Below are positions 1-6,633 of a stretch of 8,515 nt of DNA, piece by piece. Made by a program: the position numbers and the translations under genes. Below the pieces are notes generated by a model, which was not told where the DNA came from, ran no database searches, and was given only the letters and a program-made list of their open reading frames with translations. Location of the stretch: positions 1-8,515 of the forward strand of contig SFHU01000118.1 of NCBI GenBank assembly GCA_004555535.1, read 5' to 3'. Numbering within the stretch: position 1 is the stretch's first letter; the number at the start of each line of letters is the position of its first letter. Origin of the DNA: Clostridiales bacterium. Lineage in GTDB: Bacteria > Bacillota > Clostridia > Christensenellales > Aristaeellaceae.

Positions 1-4
1 GGCT

Positions 5-33
5 AGAATATCAAAAAAGGGACAAAATTGCAA
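5..33 (-). promoter_or_regulatory. Possible leftward (divergent) promoter
   Basis: Read on the minus strand there is TTGCAA (bases 28-33) as a -35 and TATTCT (bases 5-10) as a -10, separated by exactly 17 bases. Each hexamer matches the housekeeping consensus at four of six positions. It would fire out of the left edge, so the gene it would serve is not visible. The AT-rich setting raises the chance of a random match. Confidence 0.3.
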
Positions 34-66
34 CATCGTGTTAGGATAAATTCATTTTCTTTTGTC

Positions 67-87
67 TTTTTGGAGCTTCTCCAAAGA
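67..87. other. Small hairpin upstream of the esterase promoter
   Basis: TTTGGAG (69-75) and CTCCAAA (79-85) pair perfectly around a three-base loop, and the stem can extend by a G-T and a T-A pair at its base. Neither strand has a T-tract after the stem: it is A-rich downstream on both strands. It is therefore not a convincing intrinsic terminator. It may be an operator-like dyad or chance. Bases 1-148 hold no other supportable gene. Confidence 0.3.
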
Positions 88-148
88 AACTGAAACGGCG
101 GGAGGCACGTGCGCAGATTTGTCGTGCTTTTTCCAAAAACCGGGACGG

Positions 149-177
149 TTTACAATTCCTGCCATGCGCGATATAAT
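149..177 (+). promoter_or_regulatory. Promoter of the esterase-dprA unit
   Basis: TTTACA (149-154) is a five-of-six -35 and TATAAT (172-177) a perfect -10, with a 17-base spacer. Transcription should start near 183-185. The ATG at 164, in frame with the esterase, lies inside the spacer and so cannot be the start codon of this transcript. This supports the downstream TTG at 239. Confidence 0.82.
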
Positions 178-181
178 CAAA

Positions 182-210
182 GGCGGCGCGCCGCCTCTGC
201 GCGCGGCGGC
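182..210 (+). promoter_or_regulatory. GC-rich palindrome and hairpin in the esterase leader
   Basis: Bases 182-195 are a perfect 14-base palindrome (GGCGGCGCGCCGCC) at the expected transcription start. Its right half (GCCGCC, 190-195) can alternatively pair with GGCGGC (205-210) around a nine-base loop. Either an operator at +1 or a 5' mRNA hairpin would fit. Similar hairpins lie in the leaders of topA, trmFO and hslV. Function is inferred only from position. Confidence 0.4.
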
Positions 211-238
211 CCAGTATGAAGGAAAGCGGGGGATCATC

Positions 239-1018
239 TTGACCCTGAAGAGAGACGTATGCTTTACGCCGGCCAACCGGACGCGCACGCTGCACATCTG
301 GCTGCCGGAGGATTATGAACAGAGCAACGAGCGCTATCCGGTGATGTACTTCTTTGACGGCCACAACCTGTTCTACAATTCGGACGCAACCTATGGCAAG
401 AGCTGGGGGCTGCTCGAGTTCATGCAGGGCTGGGAGAAGAGGATGATCATCGTGGGCATCGAGTGCAGCCACGAGGGCGCGAACCGGCTCGTCGAGTATT
501 GCCCGTATCACTTCCGCAAGGGCTTCCTGGGCGAGATCGACGGCACGGGCGACGCGACGCTGCGCTGGATGATTGAGGAGCTCAAGCCGATGATCGACAG
601 CGAATACAGGACGATCCCCTTCAGGGAATGCACGGCCATCGGCGGGGCGAGCATGGGCGGGCTGATGAGCCTCTACGCCGTCATCCGCTACAACCGCTGG
701 TTCTCCAAGGCGGCCTGCCTCTCGAGCACCATTGCGCCCTGCATGGAGGAATTCGCGCAGGATATCGCCAGCTGTGAGATCGACCCGGACACGCGGGTGT
801 ACCTCGCCTGGGGCTCCGAGGAGGGGCGCGGCACGAAGGAATATCCGCGCAACGATAGCCGGGACGACATGACGCGCCGCAACACGGAGCTCGCTGCGCG
901 GCTGGAGCGCCGCGGCGCGAACACGCGCGTCTACTGCCAGCAGGGCGGGCACCACTGCGAGGCGGACTGGGAGAAGCAGGTGCCGGGCTTCATGAACTAT
1001 CTCTGGCTGGATCGATAA
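239..1018 (+). CDS. Alpha/beta-hydrolase esterase (putative esterase, PF00756-like)
   Basis: The 259-residue product is a probable cytoplasmic serine hydrolase of the putative-esterase family (esterase D / enterochelin-esterase-like fold); I see no signal peptide. From the TTG start at 239, the family signature FFDGHNLF lies at about residues 38-45, the nucleophile elbow GGASMGG at about 135-141 (catalytic Ser138), a likely acidic residue in WGSEEG at about 191-196, and the catalytic His in GGHHCE at about 236-241. The substrate cannot be told; relatives act on carbohydrate esters, siderophores or thioesters. The frame stays open upstream to a TTG at 62, but the promoter at 149-177 rules out the earlier starts. 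The TTG at 239 has GGGGGA seven bases upstream and begins the protein just before the first conserved strand. The stop is 17 nt before dprA, suggesting co-transcription. An esterase here is not part of the usual dprA neighbourhood. Confidence 0.82.
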   Translation: MTLKRDVCFTPANRTRTLHIWLPEDYEQSNERYPVMYFFDGHNLFYNSDATYGKSWGLLEFMQGWEKRMIIVGIECSHEGANRLVEYCPYHFRKGFLGEIDGTGDATLRWMIEELKPMIDSEYRTIPFRECTAIGGASMGGLMSLYAVIRYNRWFSKAACLSSTIAPCMEEFAQDIASCEIDPDTRVYLAWGSEEGRGTKEYPRNDSRDDMTRRNTELAARLERRGANTRVYCQQGGHHCEADWEKQVPGFMNYLWLDR

Positions 1019-1035
1019 CGGAAGGGGGCTCTCTC

Positions 1036-2235
1036 ATGACACAAACCGAGGCTATGGCGCTGCTGGTCATGACGAAGGGCCTCTTTTACAAGATGCGCGA
1101 GGCCGCGCTTTTGCGCGCGGGCAGCGCGCTGGCGGTTGTCGATGAACCGGCGGCCTACGCCGCCGAGCTGGGCGCGCAGGGCGTCGCCGCGCTGCGGCAG
1201 ACGGCGGAGCGCGCGCCGGAGCTGCTCCATTCGCTGGCGCGGGAGGGTGTCTCCCTGCTGGCGCGCGGGGACGCGGGCTATCCGCCCAGGCTGCTGGGGA
1301 CGCACAGGCCGCCGCACCTTCTCTTCTGCCTCGGGCAGGCGGATCTGACGGACAGGTTCCCCTTTGCCGTCGTCGGCACGCGCCGGGCGAGCGCCTACGG
1401 CCTGCGGCAGACGAGGGCCATCGCGCGGGAGCTGGCGGCCTCGGGCGTGTGCGTCGTCTCCGGGTTGGCCGTTGGCATCGATGCGCAGGCACACAGGGGC
1501 GCGCTGGACGCGCGGGGGCGGACGGTCGCCGTGCTGGGCAGCGCGCTTGACCGGTTCTATCCCGAGGAGAACCGGCCCCTGCTGGAGGAGATCCTCGCGC
1601 GGGGCGGCAGCGTCGTGACGGAATACCCGCCGGGCACGCCGCCCGGGCGCTACACCTTTCTGGAGCGCAACCGGATTATCGCGGGCATGTCCCTGGGCGT
1701 GCTCGTCACGGAGGGCGGCGAGCGCAGCGGCGCGCAGAGAACCGTGCGCGAGGCGCTGGAGGAGGGCCGCGAGATCTTCGCACTGCCGGGCAACGTGGAC
1801 TGCGCGACGGCCCGCCTGCCCAACAGCCTGATCGCGGAGGGCGCGCACCTGATCACCCGCGGCGCGGACGTGCTGCGCGCGCTGGTCATCGAGCCTGCGC
1901 CGCCGCAGCGGATGGAGCCCGCTGCGCAGAGGCAGCCGGCGCAGGCGGTTCCGAAAAGGCGCGGCAGAGCGAATGACCGCGCGGCGGAGGCCGCGCTCGC
2001 GGAGGAGGCCGGGGCGGAAACGACCGCCCCAAGGGCAATTCCGCAGGGGCTTGACGCAGACGGGCGCGCCGTGTGGACGGCGCTGCAGGCGGGCGAGCTG
2101 GACTTTGATGCGCTGTGTGAAAAAACGGGCATCGAGGCGCAGAAGCTGGGCGCGCTGCTGACGATGATGGAGATGGACGGGCACGTTGAAAGCCGGCCCG
2201 GCCTGCGCTACGCGCTCGCCGCGCAGGGCGAATAA
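1036..2235 (+). CDS. dprA: DNA-processing protein DprA
   Basis: DprA (Smf) binds incoming single-stranded DNA in the cytoplasm during natural transformation, protects it and loads RecA. The product has 399 residues. An N-terminal helical region (about 1-75) precedes the Rossmann-like DNA-binding core, which shows VVGTRRASAYG (112-122), SGLAVGIDAQAHRGAL (142-157), VLGSALDRFYPEEN (166-179), TEYPPGTPP (195-203), FLERNRIIAGMS (208-219) and REIFALPGN (245-253). An Ala/Pro/Arg/Glu-rich linker (about 285-340) leads to a C-terminal winged-helix domain (about 341-395). The segment that usually reads like SGSLITA is SGAQRTV here (231-237), a departure from the common form. The ATG has GGAAGGGGG seven bases upstream. 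No separate promoter is visible in the 17-nt gap, so transcription probably comes from the esterase promoter. Other competence genes are not in the window, so an active transformation system cannot be claimed. Confidence 0.95.
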   Translation: MTQTEAMALLVMTKGLFYKMREAALLRAGSALAVVDEPAAYAAELGAQGVAALRQTAERAPELLHSLAREGVSLLARGDAGYPPRLLGTHRPPHLLFCLGQADLTDRFPFAVVGTRRASAYGLRQTRAIARELAASGVCVVSGLAVGIDAQAHRGALDARGRTVAVLGSALDRFYPEENRPLLEEILARGGSVVTEYPPGTPPGRYTFLERNRIIAGMSLGVLVTEGGERSGAQRTVREALEEGREIFALPGNVDCATARLPNSLIAEGAHLITRGADVLRALVIEPAPPQRMEPAAQRQPAQAVPKRRGRANDRAAEAALAEEAGAETTAPRAIPQGLDADGRAVWTALQAGELDFDALCEKTGIEAQKLGALLTMMEMDGHVESRPGLRYALAAQGE

Positions 2236-2281
2236 AAAGCAATAATATAGAAGAAACTTCTTCGGAATTTGAAAACCGCCC

Positions 2282-2310
2282 TTGACAGATGCGCGAAGGG
2301 CTGGTATGCT
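2282..2310 (+). promoter_or_regulatory. Promoter of topA
   Basis: A consensus -35, TTGACA (2282-2287), lies 17 bases before TATGCT (2305-2310). The -10 is extended by TG at 2302-2303. The predicted transcription start is near 2316-2318, giving a leader of about 45 nt. The promoter lies in the 127-nt gap after dprA, so topA can be transcribed on its own. Confidence 0.8.
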
Positions 2311-2330
2311 TTCTTGCGTTTGAAATTCAG

Positions 2331-2345
2331 GGCGGCAGGGCCGCC
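2331..2345 (+). promoter_or_regulatory. Leader hairpin before the topA ribosome-binding site
   Basis: GGCGGC (2331-2336) pairs with GCCGCC (2340-2345) around the loop AGG. It ends five bases before the Shine-Dalgarno GGAGG (2351-2355), which leaves seven bases to the TTG start. The six G-C pairs should be stable. It may protect the 5' end or tune initiation; no T-tract follows, so it is not a terminator. Confidence 0.45.
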
Positions 2346-2362
2346 AAACCGGAGGAATCGAT

Positions 2363-4480
2363 TTGAGCAGTCATAAGCCGGCGTACAAGCTGGTGATCGT
2401 GGAGTCGCCTGCCAAGGCGCGCACCATTTCAAAATTCCTGGGCAGAACGTACAAGGTGGAGGCCTCCAACGGCCATGTCCGCGATCTGCCCAAATCCCAG
2501 CTGGGCGTGGACGTCGAGAACGGCTTTGAGCCGAAATATATCACCATCCGCGGGCGTGGCGAGGTGCTTGAGCGCATCCGCAAGGAGGCCAAGGGCGCCA
2601 AAACCGTCATCCTCGCGACCGACCCGGACCGCGAGGGCGAGGCCATCTCCTGGCACCTGGCGACCATCCTGGGCATCGATCCGCAGAGCGCCTGCCGCGT
2701 CGAGTTCAACGAGATCACGGAGAAGACCGTCAAGAGCGCCATCAAGGAGCCGCGGACGATCAACATGAAGCTGGTGGACGCGCAGCAGGCGCGCCGCCTG
2801 CTCGACCGCCTGGTCGGCTACAAGATCAGCCCGCTGCTGTGGGTGAAGATCCGCAAGGGCCTCTCCGCGGGCCGCGTGCAGTCCGTCGCCACGCGCATGA
2901 TCGTCGACCGCGAGCAGGAGATCGAGACCTTTGAGCCCGAGGAATACTGGCATGTGACGGCGGAGCTGGAGGCCTGCGGCCAGAAGCTGACCGCCAAGCT
3001 GCATTCGCTTGATGGCGCGCGCGTCGCCATCGCCAGCGGCGAGGCGGCCGAGGCGGCGAAGGCGCGCATCATGCAGGGCGGCTTTTCCATCGCCAGCGTG
3101 AAGCGCGGCGAGCGCCGCAAGCATCCCGCGCCGCCGTTTACGACCTCCAACCTGCAGCAGGAGGCCAGCCGCAAGCTCGGCTTCACCACGGCCAAGACGA
3201 TGCAGATCGCCCAGCAGCTCTATGAGGGCGTCGACATCGAGGGCCGGGGAACGCTGGGCCTGATCTCCTACATCCGTACCGACAGCGTCCGCCTCTCCGA
3301 GGAGGCCGTCGAGGCCGTCCGCGCGATGATCGGGGAGCGCTACGGCGCGGATTACGTGCCGGAAAAGCCGGTCGTCTACAAGGGCCGCAAGAGCGCGCAG
3401 GACGCGCACGAGGCCATCCGTCCGGCCAATCTCGCGCTGCGCCCGGAGGAGATCAAGGCGTCGCTCTCGCGCGACCAGTACAACCTCTACAGGCTGATCT
3501 ACCTGCGCTTTGTCGCCTGCCAGATGGCGGACGCCGTCTATGAGACGCAGCAGGTCGAGCTTTCCTCCGCCTCCGGCGCCGTGCTGCGCGCCAGCGGCGA
3601 GCACATGAAGTTCCCCGGCTTCACCGCGGTCTACGAGGAGGGGCGCGACGACGCCGCCGAGGAGGACGAGGTGCGCGGGACGCTGCTGGATGTGACCGAG
3701 GGCGCGCAGGCAAAGGTGCTCTCCGCCGAGGGCACGCAGCATTTCACGCAGGCCCCGCCGCGCTACACCGAGGCCTCGCTCGTGCGCGCGCTGGAGGAAA
3801 AGGGCATCGGCAGGCCGTCGACCTACGCGCCGACGATCTCCACGATCCTCGCGCGCGGCTACGTCATGCGCGAGAAGAAGCAGCTCTTCCCGACCGAGCT
3901 GGGCGTGATGATTACGGACATGATGAAGGAATATTTCTCCGACATTGTCGACATCGCGTTCACCGCCGGCATGGAGGCGCAGCTGGACGAGGTCGAGGAG
4001 GGCAAGCTCGACTGGCGTCAGGTGCTCGCGGGCTTCTACGGCCCGTTTGAAAAGACGCTCCAAAACGCGGAACAGAAGATCGAGAAGGTCGAGATCAAGG
4101 ACGAGGTCTCCGACGTCGTCTGCGACAAGTGCGGCGCGATGATGGTCTACAAGCTCGGGCGCTTTGGCCGCTTCCTGGCCTGCCCGAATTTCCCGGAATG
4201 CCGCAACACGAAGGCGATTCAGGTGGAGATCGAGGCGCCCTGCCCCAAGTGCGGCGGCAAGCTGCTGGAGAAGACCTCGCGCAAGGGCCGCAAATTCTAC
4301 GGCTGCGAGCGCTATCCGGAGTGCGACTTCGTCTCCTGGGAGATGCCCGTCAAGGAAAAGTGCCCCAAGTGCGGCAGCTACATGGTCTTCAAGCGCGGCA
4401 AGAAGGAGAACTACTACCTCTGCGCGAACGAGGCCTGCCGCGAGAAGCTCCCCGCGCCCGCGGCGGACGAGGAGGAATAA
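2363..4480 (+). CDS. topA: DNA topoisomerase I (type IA)
   Basis: This enzyme relaxes negative supercoils by cutting one strand and passing the other through the break. The 705-residue length is ordinary for the Bacillota form. The N-terminal TOPRIM domain carries VIVESPAKARTISKFLG (11-27, with the catalytic Glu14) and the metal-binding TDPDREGE (86-93). The catalytic tyrosine is Tyr303 in ISYIRTDS (301-308). Further core motifs include DAHEAIRPA (347-355) and GIGRPSTYAPTIS (481-493). The C-terminus has three four-cysteine zinc ribbons: Cys587/590/607/613, Cys627/630/648/654 and Cys667/670/687/692. The start is TTG with GGAGG seven bases upstream; no ATG is better placed. The gene has its own promoter and a hairpin-bearing leader. 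The protein is intact and all expected catalytic residues are present. Confidence 0.98.
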   Translation: MSSHKPAYKLVIVESPAKARTISKFLGRTYKVEASNGHVRDLPKSQLGVDVENGFEPKYITIRGRGEVLERIRKEAKGAKTVILATDPDREGEAISWHLATILGIDPQSACRVEFNEITEKTVKSAIKEPRTINMKLVDAQQARRLLDRLVGYKISPLLWVKIRKGLSAGRVQSVATRMIVDREQEIETFEPEEYWHVTAELEACGQKLTAKLHSLDGARVAIASGEAAEAAKARIMQGGFSIASVKRGERRKHPAPPFTTSNLQQEASRKLGFTTAKTMQIAQQLYEGVDIEGRGTLGLISYIRTDSVRLSEEAVEAVRAMIGERYGADYVPEKPVVYKGRKSAQDAHEAIRPANLALRPEEIKASLSRDQYNLYRLIYLRFVACQMADAVYETQQVELSSASGAVLRASGEHMKFPGFTAVYEEGRDDAAEEDEVRGTLLDVTEGAQAKVLSAEGTQHFTQAPPRYTEASLVRALEEKGIGRPSTYAPTISTILARGYVMREKKQLFPTELGVMITDMMKEYFSDIVDIAFTAGMEAQLDEVEEGKLDWRQVLAGFYGPFEKTLQNAEQKIEKVEIKDEVSDVVCDKCGAMMVYKLGRFGRFLACPNFPECRNTKAIQVEIEAPCPKCGGKLLEKTSRKGRKFYGCERYPECDFVSWEMPVKEKCPKCGSYMVFKRGKKENYYLCANEACREKLPAPAADEEE

Positions 4481-4496
4481 GCGCTGCCGGGCGGAA

Positions 4497-4520
4497 GGGC
4501 TTGAGAGCAAGGCCGTTTTT
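4497..4520 (+). terminator. Weak intrinsic terminator after topA
   Basis: Seventeen bases after the topA stop, GGGCTTG (4497-4503) folds on CAAGGCC (4508-4514) with loop AGAG and one internal G-G mismatch. It is followed by G and then five T (4516-4520). Position and T-tract fit a terminator, but the mismatch makes the stem modest, so read-through is likely. Confidence 0.45.
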
Positions 4521-4543
4521 GACTGTGAATAGGGCAAGCATGG

Positions 4544-4572
4544 GCCCGCTTCGCGCAGCGCGCGAGGCGGGC
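4544..4572. other. 13-bp imperfect hairpin just upstream of the trmFO promoter
   Basis: Bases 4544-4556 pair with 4560-4572 around the three-base loop AGC. There are twelve Watson-Crick pairs (GCCCGC/GCGGGC and TCGCGC/GCGCGA) and one T-G wobble. No T-tract follows on either strand, so it is not a standard intrinsic terminator. It ends five bases before the trmFO -35. It could be a repressor site, a palindromic repeat unit or a transcript-end stabiliser. No second copy is seen in this window. Confidence 0.45.
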
Positions 4573-4577
4573 ATCGC

Positions 4578-4606
4578 TTTACACACGGCGCAAAAGACGT
4601 TATAAT
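4578..4606 (+). promoter_or_regulatory. Promoter of trmFO
   Basis: TTTACA (4578-4583), a 17-base spacer and a perfect TATAAT (4601-4606) repeat the exact hexamers and spacing of the esterase promoter. The transcription start should lie near 4612-4614, giving a leader of about 47 nt. Confidence 0.85.
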
Positions 4607-4624
4607 GAAACCGGCAAAAAACAG

Positions 4625-4649
4625 GCCGCGCGAAGATATAACGCGCGGC
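4625..4649 (+). promoter_or_regulatory. Leader hairpin abutting the trmFO Shine-Dalgarno
   Basis: GCCGCGCG (4625-4632) pairs perfectly with CGCGCGGC (4642-4649) around the nine-base AT-rich loop AAGATATAA. The Shine-Dalgarno GGGAGG (4650-4655) begins at the very next base, and the ATG is four bases after it. A stem this close to the ribosome site could affect initiation or 5'-end stability. No T-tract follows, so it is not a terminator. Confidence 0.5.
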
Positions 4650-4659
4650 GGGAGGAAGC

Positions 4660-5988
4660 ATGAGACAGGCAACCGTGATCGGCGCGGGACTGGCCGGGTG
4701 CGAGGCCGCGTGGCAGCTCGCCATCCGCGGCATCCCCGTGACCCTGATCGAGATGAAACCGGAAAAATTTACGCCCGCTCACCACAGCGCGGGCTTTGCG
4801 GAGCTCGTCTGCTCCAATTCGCTGCGCAGTGACCAGCTGACCAACGCGGTCGGCCTGCTCAAGGAGGAGATGCGCCAGCTCGGCAGTCTGATCATGCGCT
4901 GCGCGGACGGGACGCGCGTGCCTGCGGGCGGCGCGCTGGCCGTCGACCGGGAGGCCTTTTCCAAAGAGGTGACCGCGGCGATGGAGACGCATCCGCTGAT
5001 CACGGTCGTGCGGCGCGAGGTGACGCAGCTGCCGCGGCAGGATGCCGTCGTGGCGACCGGCCCGCTGACCAGCGACGCCCTCGCGAAGGAGATCGCCGCG
5101 CTGCCGGGGCTTGAGACGCTCAACTTCTACGACGCGGCCGCGCCGATCGTCTCGGGCGAAACGCTTGACATGAGCCGGGTGTTCCGCCAGGGGCGCTACG
5201 GGCGCGGGGACGATTACCTCAACTGCCCGATGAACCGCGAGGAATACGAGGCCTTCTATCAGGCCCTGCTCACGGCGGAGAAGGCGGAGGTGCACGGCTT
5301 TGACGGCACGCAGGTCTTTGAGGGCTGCATGCCCATCGAGGTCATGGCCTCGCGCGGCGAGATGGTCATGGCCTTCGGGCCGATGAAGCCCGTCGGGCTG
5401 ACCGATCCCAGGACGGGGCGCGAGCCCTACGCTGCCGTGCAGCTGCGCGCGGAGAACCGGGAGGGGACGATGTATAACCTCGTCGGCTTCCAGACGCGGC
5501 TCAAGTGGGGCGAGCAGAAGCGCGTCTTCTCGATGATCCCGGGGCTTGAGCACGCGGAATTCCTCCGCTACGGCGTGATGCACAGGAACACCTTCCTGCA
5601 TTCCCCGGGCTTCCTCGACGAAACCTATCAGATGATCGCGCGGCCCGGGCTGTATTTTGCCGGGCAGATGACCGGCGTGGAGGGCTATGTCGAGAGCGCG
5701 TCGAGCGGCCTAGTCGCGGGCCTCTCGCTGGCGCGCAGGCTGCTTGATCTGCCGCCGGTTGATTTCACGCGCAGGACGGCCATCGGCGCGCTGGCGCACC
5801 ATGTCAGCGGGGCGACGGGCGATTTCCAGCCGATGAACGCCAACTTCGGGCTGATCGAGCCGTATGAAAAGCGCATCCGCAACAAGCAGGAGCGCTATGG
5901 CGCGATCGCCGCGCGGGCGCTTGACACCATCGAGGCGCTGCGCAGCAACCCGCTCGCCTGCGATTTCGACGCGGGGCTGCCGGGCTGA
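4660..5988 (+). CDS. trmFO: tRNA (uracil-54-C5)-methyltransferase, folate/FAD-dependent (TrmFO)
   Basis: TrmFO makes 5-methyluridine at position 54 of the tRNA T-loop, using methylene-tetrahydrofolate as carbon donor and FADH2 as reductant. The 442-residue length is normal. An N-terminal FAD-binding Rossmann motif, VIGAGLAGCEAAWQL (6-20), is followed by Glu31 in LIEMKP. The family signature FAELVCSNSLRS (46-57) carries Cys51, and FEGCMPIEVMASRG (220-233) carries Cys223. These two correspond to the cysteines implicated in catalysis in the B. subtilis enzyme, as I recall that work. Other conserved segments are GVMHRNTFLHSP (305-316) and the C-terminal FAD-contacting GQMTGVEGYVESASSG (335-350). 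The ATG has GGGAGG four bases upstream. The gene has a near-consensus promoter of its own. No xerC/codV gene follows, unlike in Bacillus. The older name gid refers to this family. Confidence 0.97.
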   Translation: MRQATVIGAGLAGCEAAWQLAIRGIPVTLIEMKPEKFTPAHHSAGFAELVCSNSLRSDQLTNAVGLLKEEMRQLGSLIMRCADGTRVPAGGALAVDREAFSKEVTAAMETHPLITVVRREVTQLPRQDAVVATGPLTSDALAKEIAALPGLETLNFYDAAAPIVSGETLDMSRVFRQGRYGRGDDYLNCPMNREEYEAFYQALLTAEKAEVHGFDGTQVFEGCMPIEVMASRGEMVMAFGPMKPVGLTDPRTGREPYAAVQLRAENREGTMYNLVGFQTRLKWGEQKRVFSMIPGLEHAEFLRYGVMHRNTFLHSPGFLDETYQMIARPGLYFAGQMTGVEGYVESASSGLVAGLSLARRLLDLPPVDFTRRTAIGALAHHVSGATGDFQPMNANFGLIEPYEKRIRNKQERYGAIAARALDTIEALRSNPLACDFDAGLPG

Positions 5989-6004
5989 CCCGCCAAGACA
6001 GGCC

Positions 6005-6033
6005 TGCACAAAGATTGCAGGGCATGATATAAT
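6005..6033 (+). promoter_or_regulatory. Promoter of hslVU
   Basis: A perfect -10, TATAAT (6028-6033), is extended by TG at 6025-6026. TGCACA (6005-6010) sits at 17-base spacing as a four-of-six -35. The strong extended -10 can offset the weaker -35. I see no CIRCE inverted repeat and no CtsR-like heptad repeat near it, so there is no sign here of HrcA or CtsR heat-shock control. Confidence 0.75.
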
Positions 6034-6040
6034 ACGCTTG

Positions 6041-6060
6041 CGGGGCGTTTTCGCGCCCCG
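6041..6060 (+). promoter_or_regulatory. Leader hairpin at the start of the hslVU transcript
   Basis: CGGGGCG (6041-6047) pairs with CGCCCCG (6054-6060) around the loop TTTTCG. The stem begins about at the predicted transcription start, so the mRNA would open with a hairpin. The Shine-Dalgarno GGAGG (6066-6070) follows five bases later. A 5'-terminal stem of this kind can slow RNA decay; that role is inferred. Confidence 0.5.
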
Positions 6061-6076
6061 GGGACGGAGGGATACC

Positions 6077-6610
6077 ATGACACTCAAGGGCACAACGATC
6101 TGTGCCGTTCTGAAGGACGGAAAGATTGCCGTCGCGGGAGACGGACAGGTGACGATGGGCGAAAGCACCATCTTCAAGGCGACGGCCCACAAGGTCCGCC
6201 GCATCTACGGCGGCAAGGTCGTCACGGGCTTTGCCGGAACGGTTTCCGACGCCTTTGCGCTCAGCGAGCGCTTTGAGGCGAAGCTGGAGCAGTACGGCGG
6301 GAACCTCGAGCGCGCGGCGGTCGAGCTGGCGCAGGAGTGGCGCGCGGACAAGGCGATGCGCAAGCTCGAGGCGATGCTCATCGTCGCCAGCGGCGAGACG
6401 CTGATGATCCTCTCGGGCACGGGTGAGGTCATCGTCCCGGACGACGGCGTCGCGGCGGTCGGCTCGGGTGGCAACTACGCGATGGCGGCGGCGCGCGCGC
6501 TGCGGGAGAACACCGACCTTTCCGCGCACGAGATCGCCGAAAAGGCGCTGCACATCGCCGCGGATATCTGCGTATTCACCAACCACAACGTGATCGTCGA
6601 GGACGCGTGA
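6077..6610 (+). CDS. hslV: ATP-dependent protease proteolytic subunit HslV (ClpQ)
   Basis: HslV forms a double-hexamer peptidase chamber that degrades proteins unfolded by HslU. The 177-residue product is a single proteasome-beta-like domain. A short propeptide, MTLKG, precedes TTICAV, so after processing Thr6 should be the N-terminal nucleophile. Other conserved parts are AGDGQVTMG (20-28), HKVRRIY (38-44, with the lysine matching E. coli Lys33), GFAGTVSDAF (51-60), VELAQEWRADK (82-92), AAVGSGGNYAMAAARAL (126-142) and DICVFTNH (163-170). The ATG is chosen because GGAGG lies six bases upstream and because the conserved sequence begins almost at once; the frame itself is open further upstream, inside trmFO. 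hslU begins 23 nt after the stop, and the two are surely co-transcribed. The retained threonine differs from the serine-type B. subtilis ClpQ. Confidence 0.97.
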   Translation: MTLKGTTICAVLKDGKIAVAGDGQVTMGESTIFKATAHKVRRIYGGKVVTGFAGTVSDAFALSERFEAKLEQYGGNLERAAVELAQEWRADKAMRKLEAMLIVASGETLMILSGTGEVIVPDDGVAAVGSGGNYAMAAARALRENTDLSAHEIAEKALHIAADICVFTNHNVIVEDA

Positions 6611-6633
6611 GCGACGGCGAAAAGAGGGAAGCT

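Noticed and set aside
109..219. 36-codon frame from GTG 109 after GGGAGG, as a leader peptide
   Set aside because: Spacing of three bases is too short, no promoter lies upstream of it, and the main promoter lies inside it.
62..238. N-terminal 59-residue extension of the esterase frame from TTG 62 or ATG 164
   Set aside because: It spans a near-perfect promoter (149-177), is low in conserved sequence, and the family domain starts right after the TTG at 239.
2250..2263. GAAGA-AACT-TCTTC as a terminator after dprA
   Set aside because: Five weak pairs with no T-tract after them.
2329..2338. Ten bases (AGGGCGGCAG) shared between the topA leader and the hairpin cassette at 8071-8080
   Set aside because: Too short in GC-rich DNA to imply relation; the surrounding folds differ.
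2429..4672. Long open frames on the minus strand opposite topA, trmFO, hslU and dprA
   Set aside because: They are antiparallel shadows of strongly recognised genes in high-GC DNA, with no family motifs of their own.
5981..5992. CGGG-CTGA-CCCG at the trmFO stop as a terminator
   Set aside because: Four-base stem with no T-tract.
6607..6633. GTG 6607 as the hslU start, overlapping the hslV stop
   Set aside because: No ribosome site before it, while ATG 6634 has a good one and matches the usual N-terminus.
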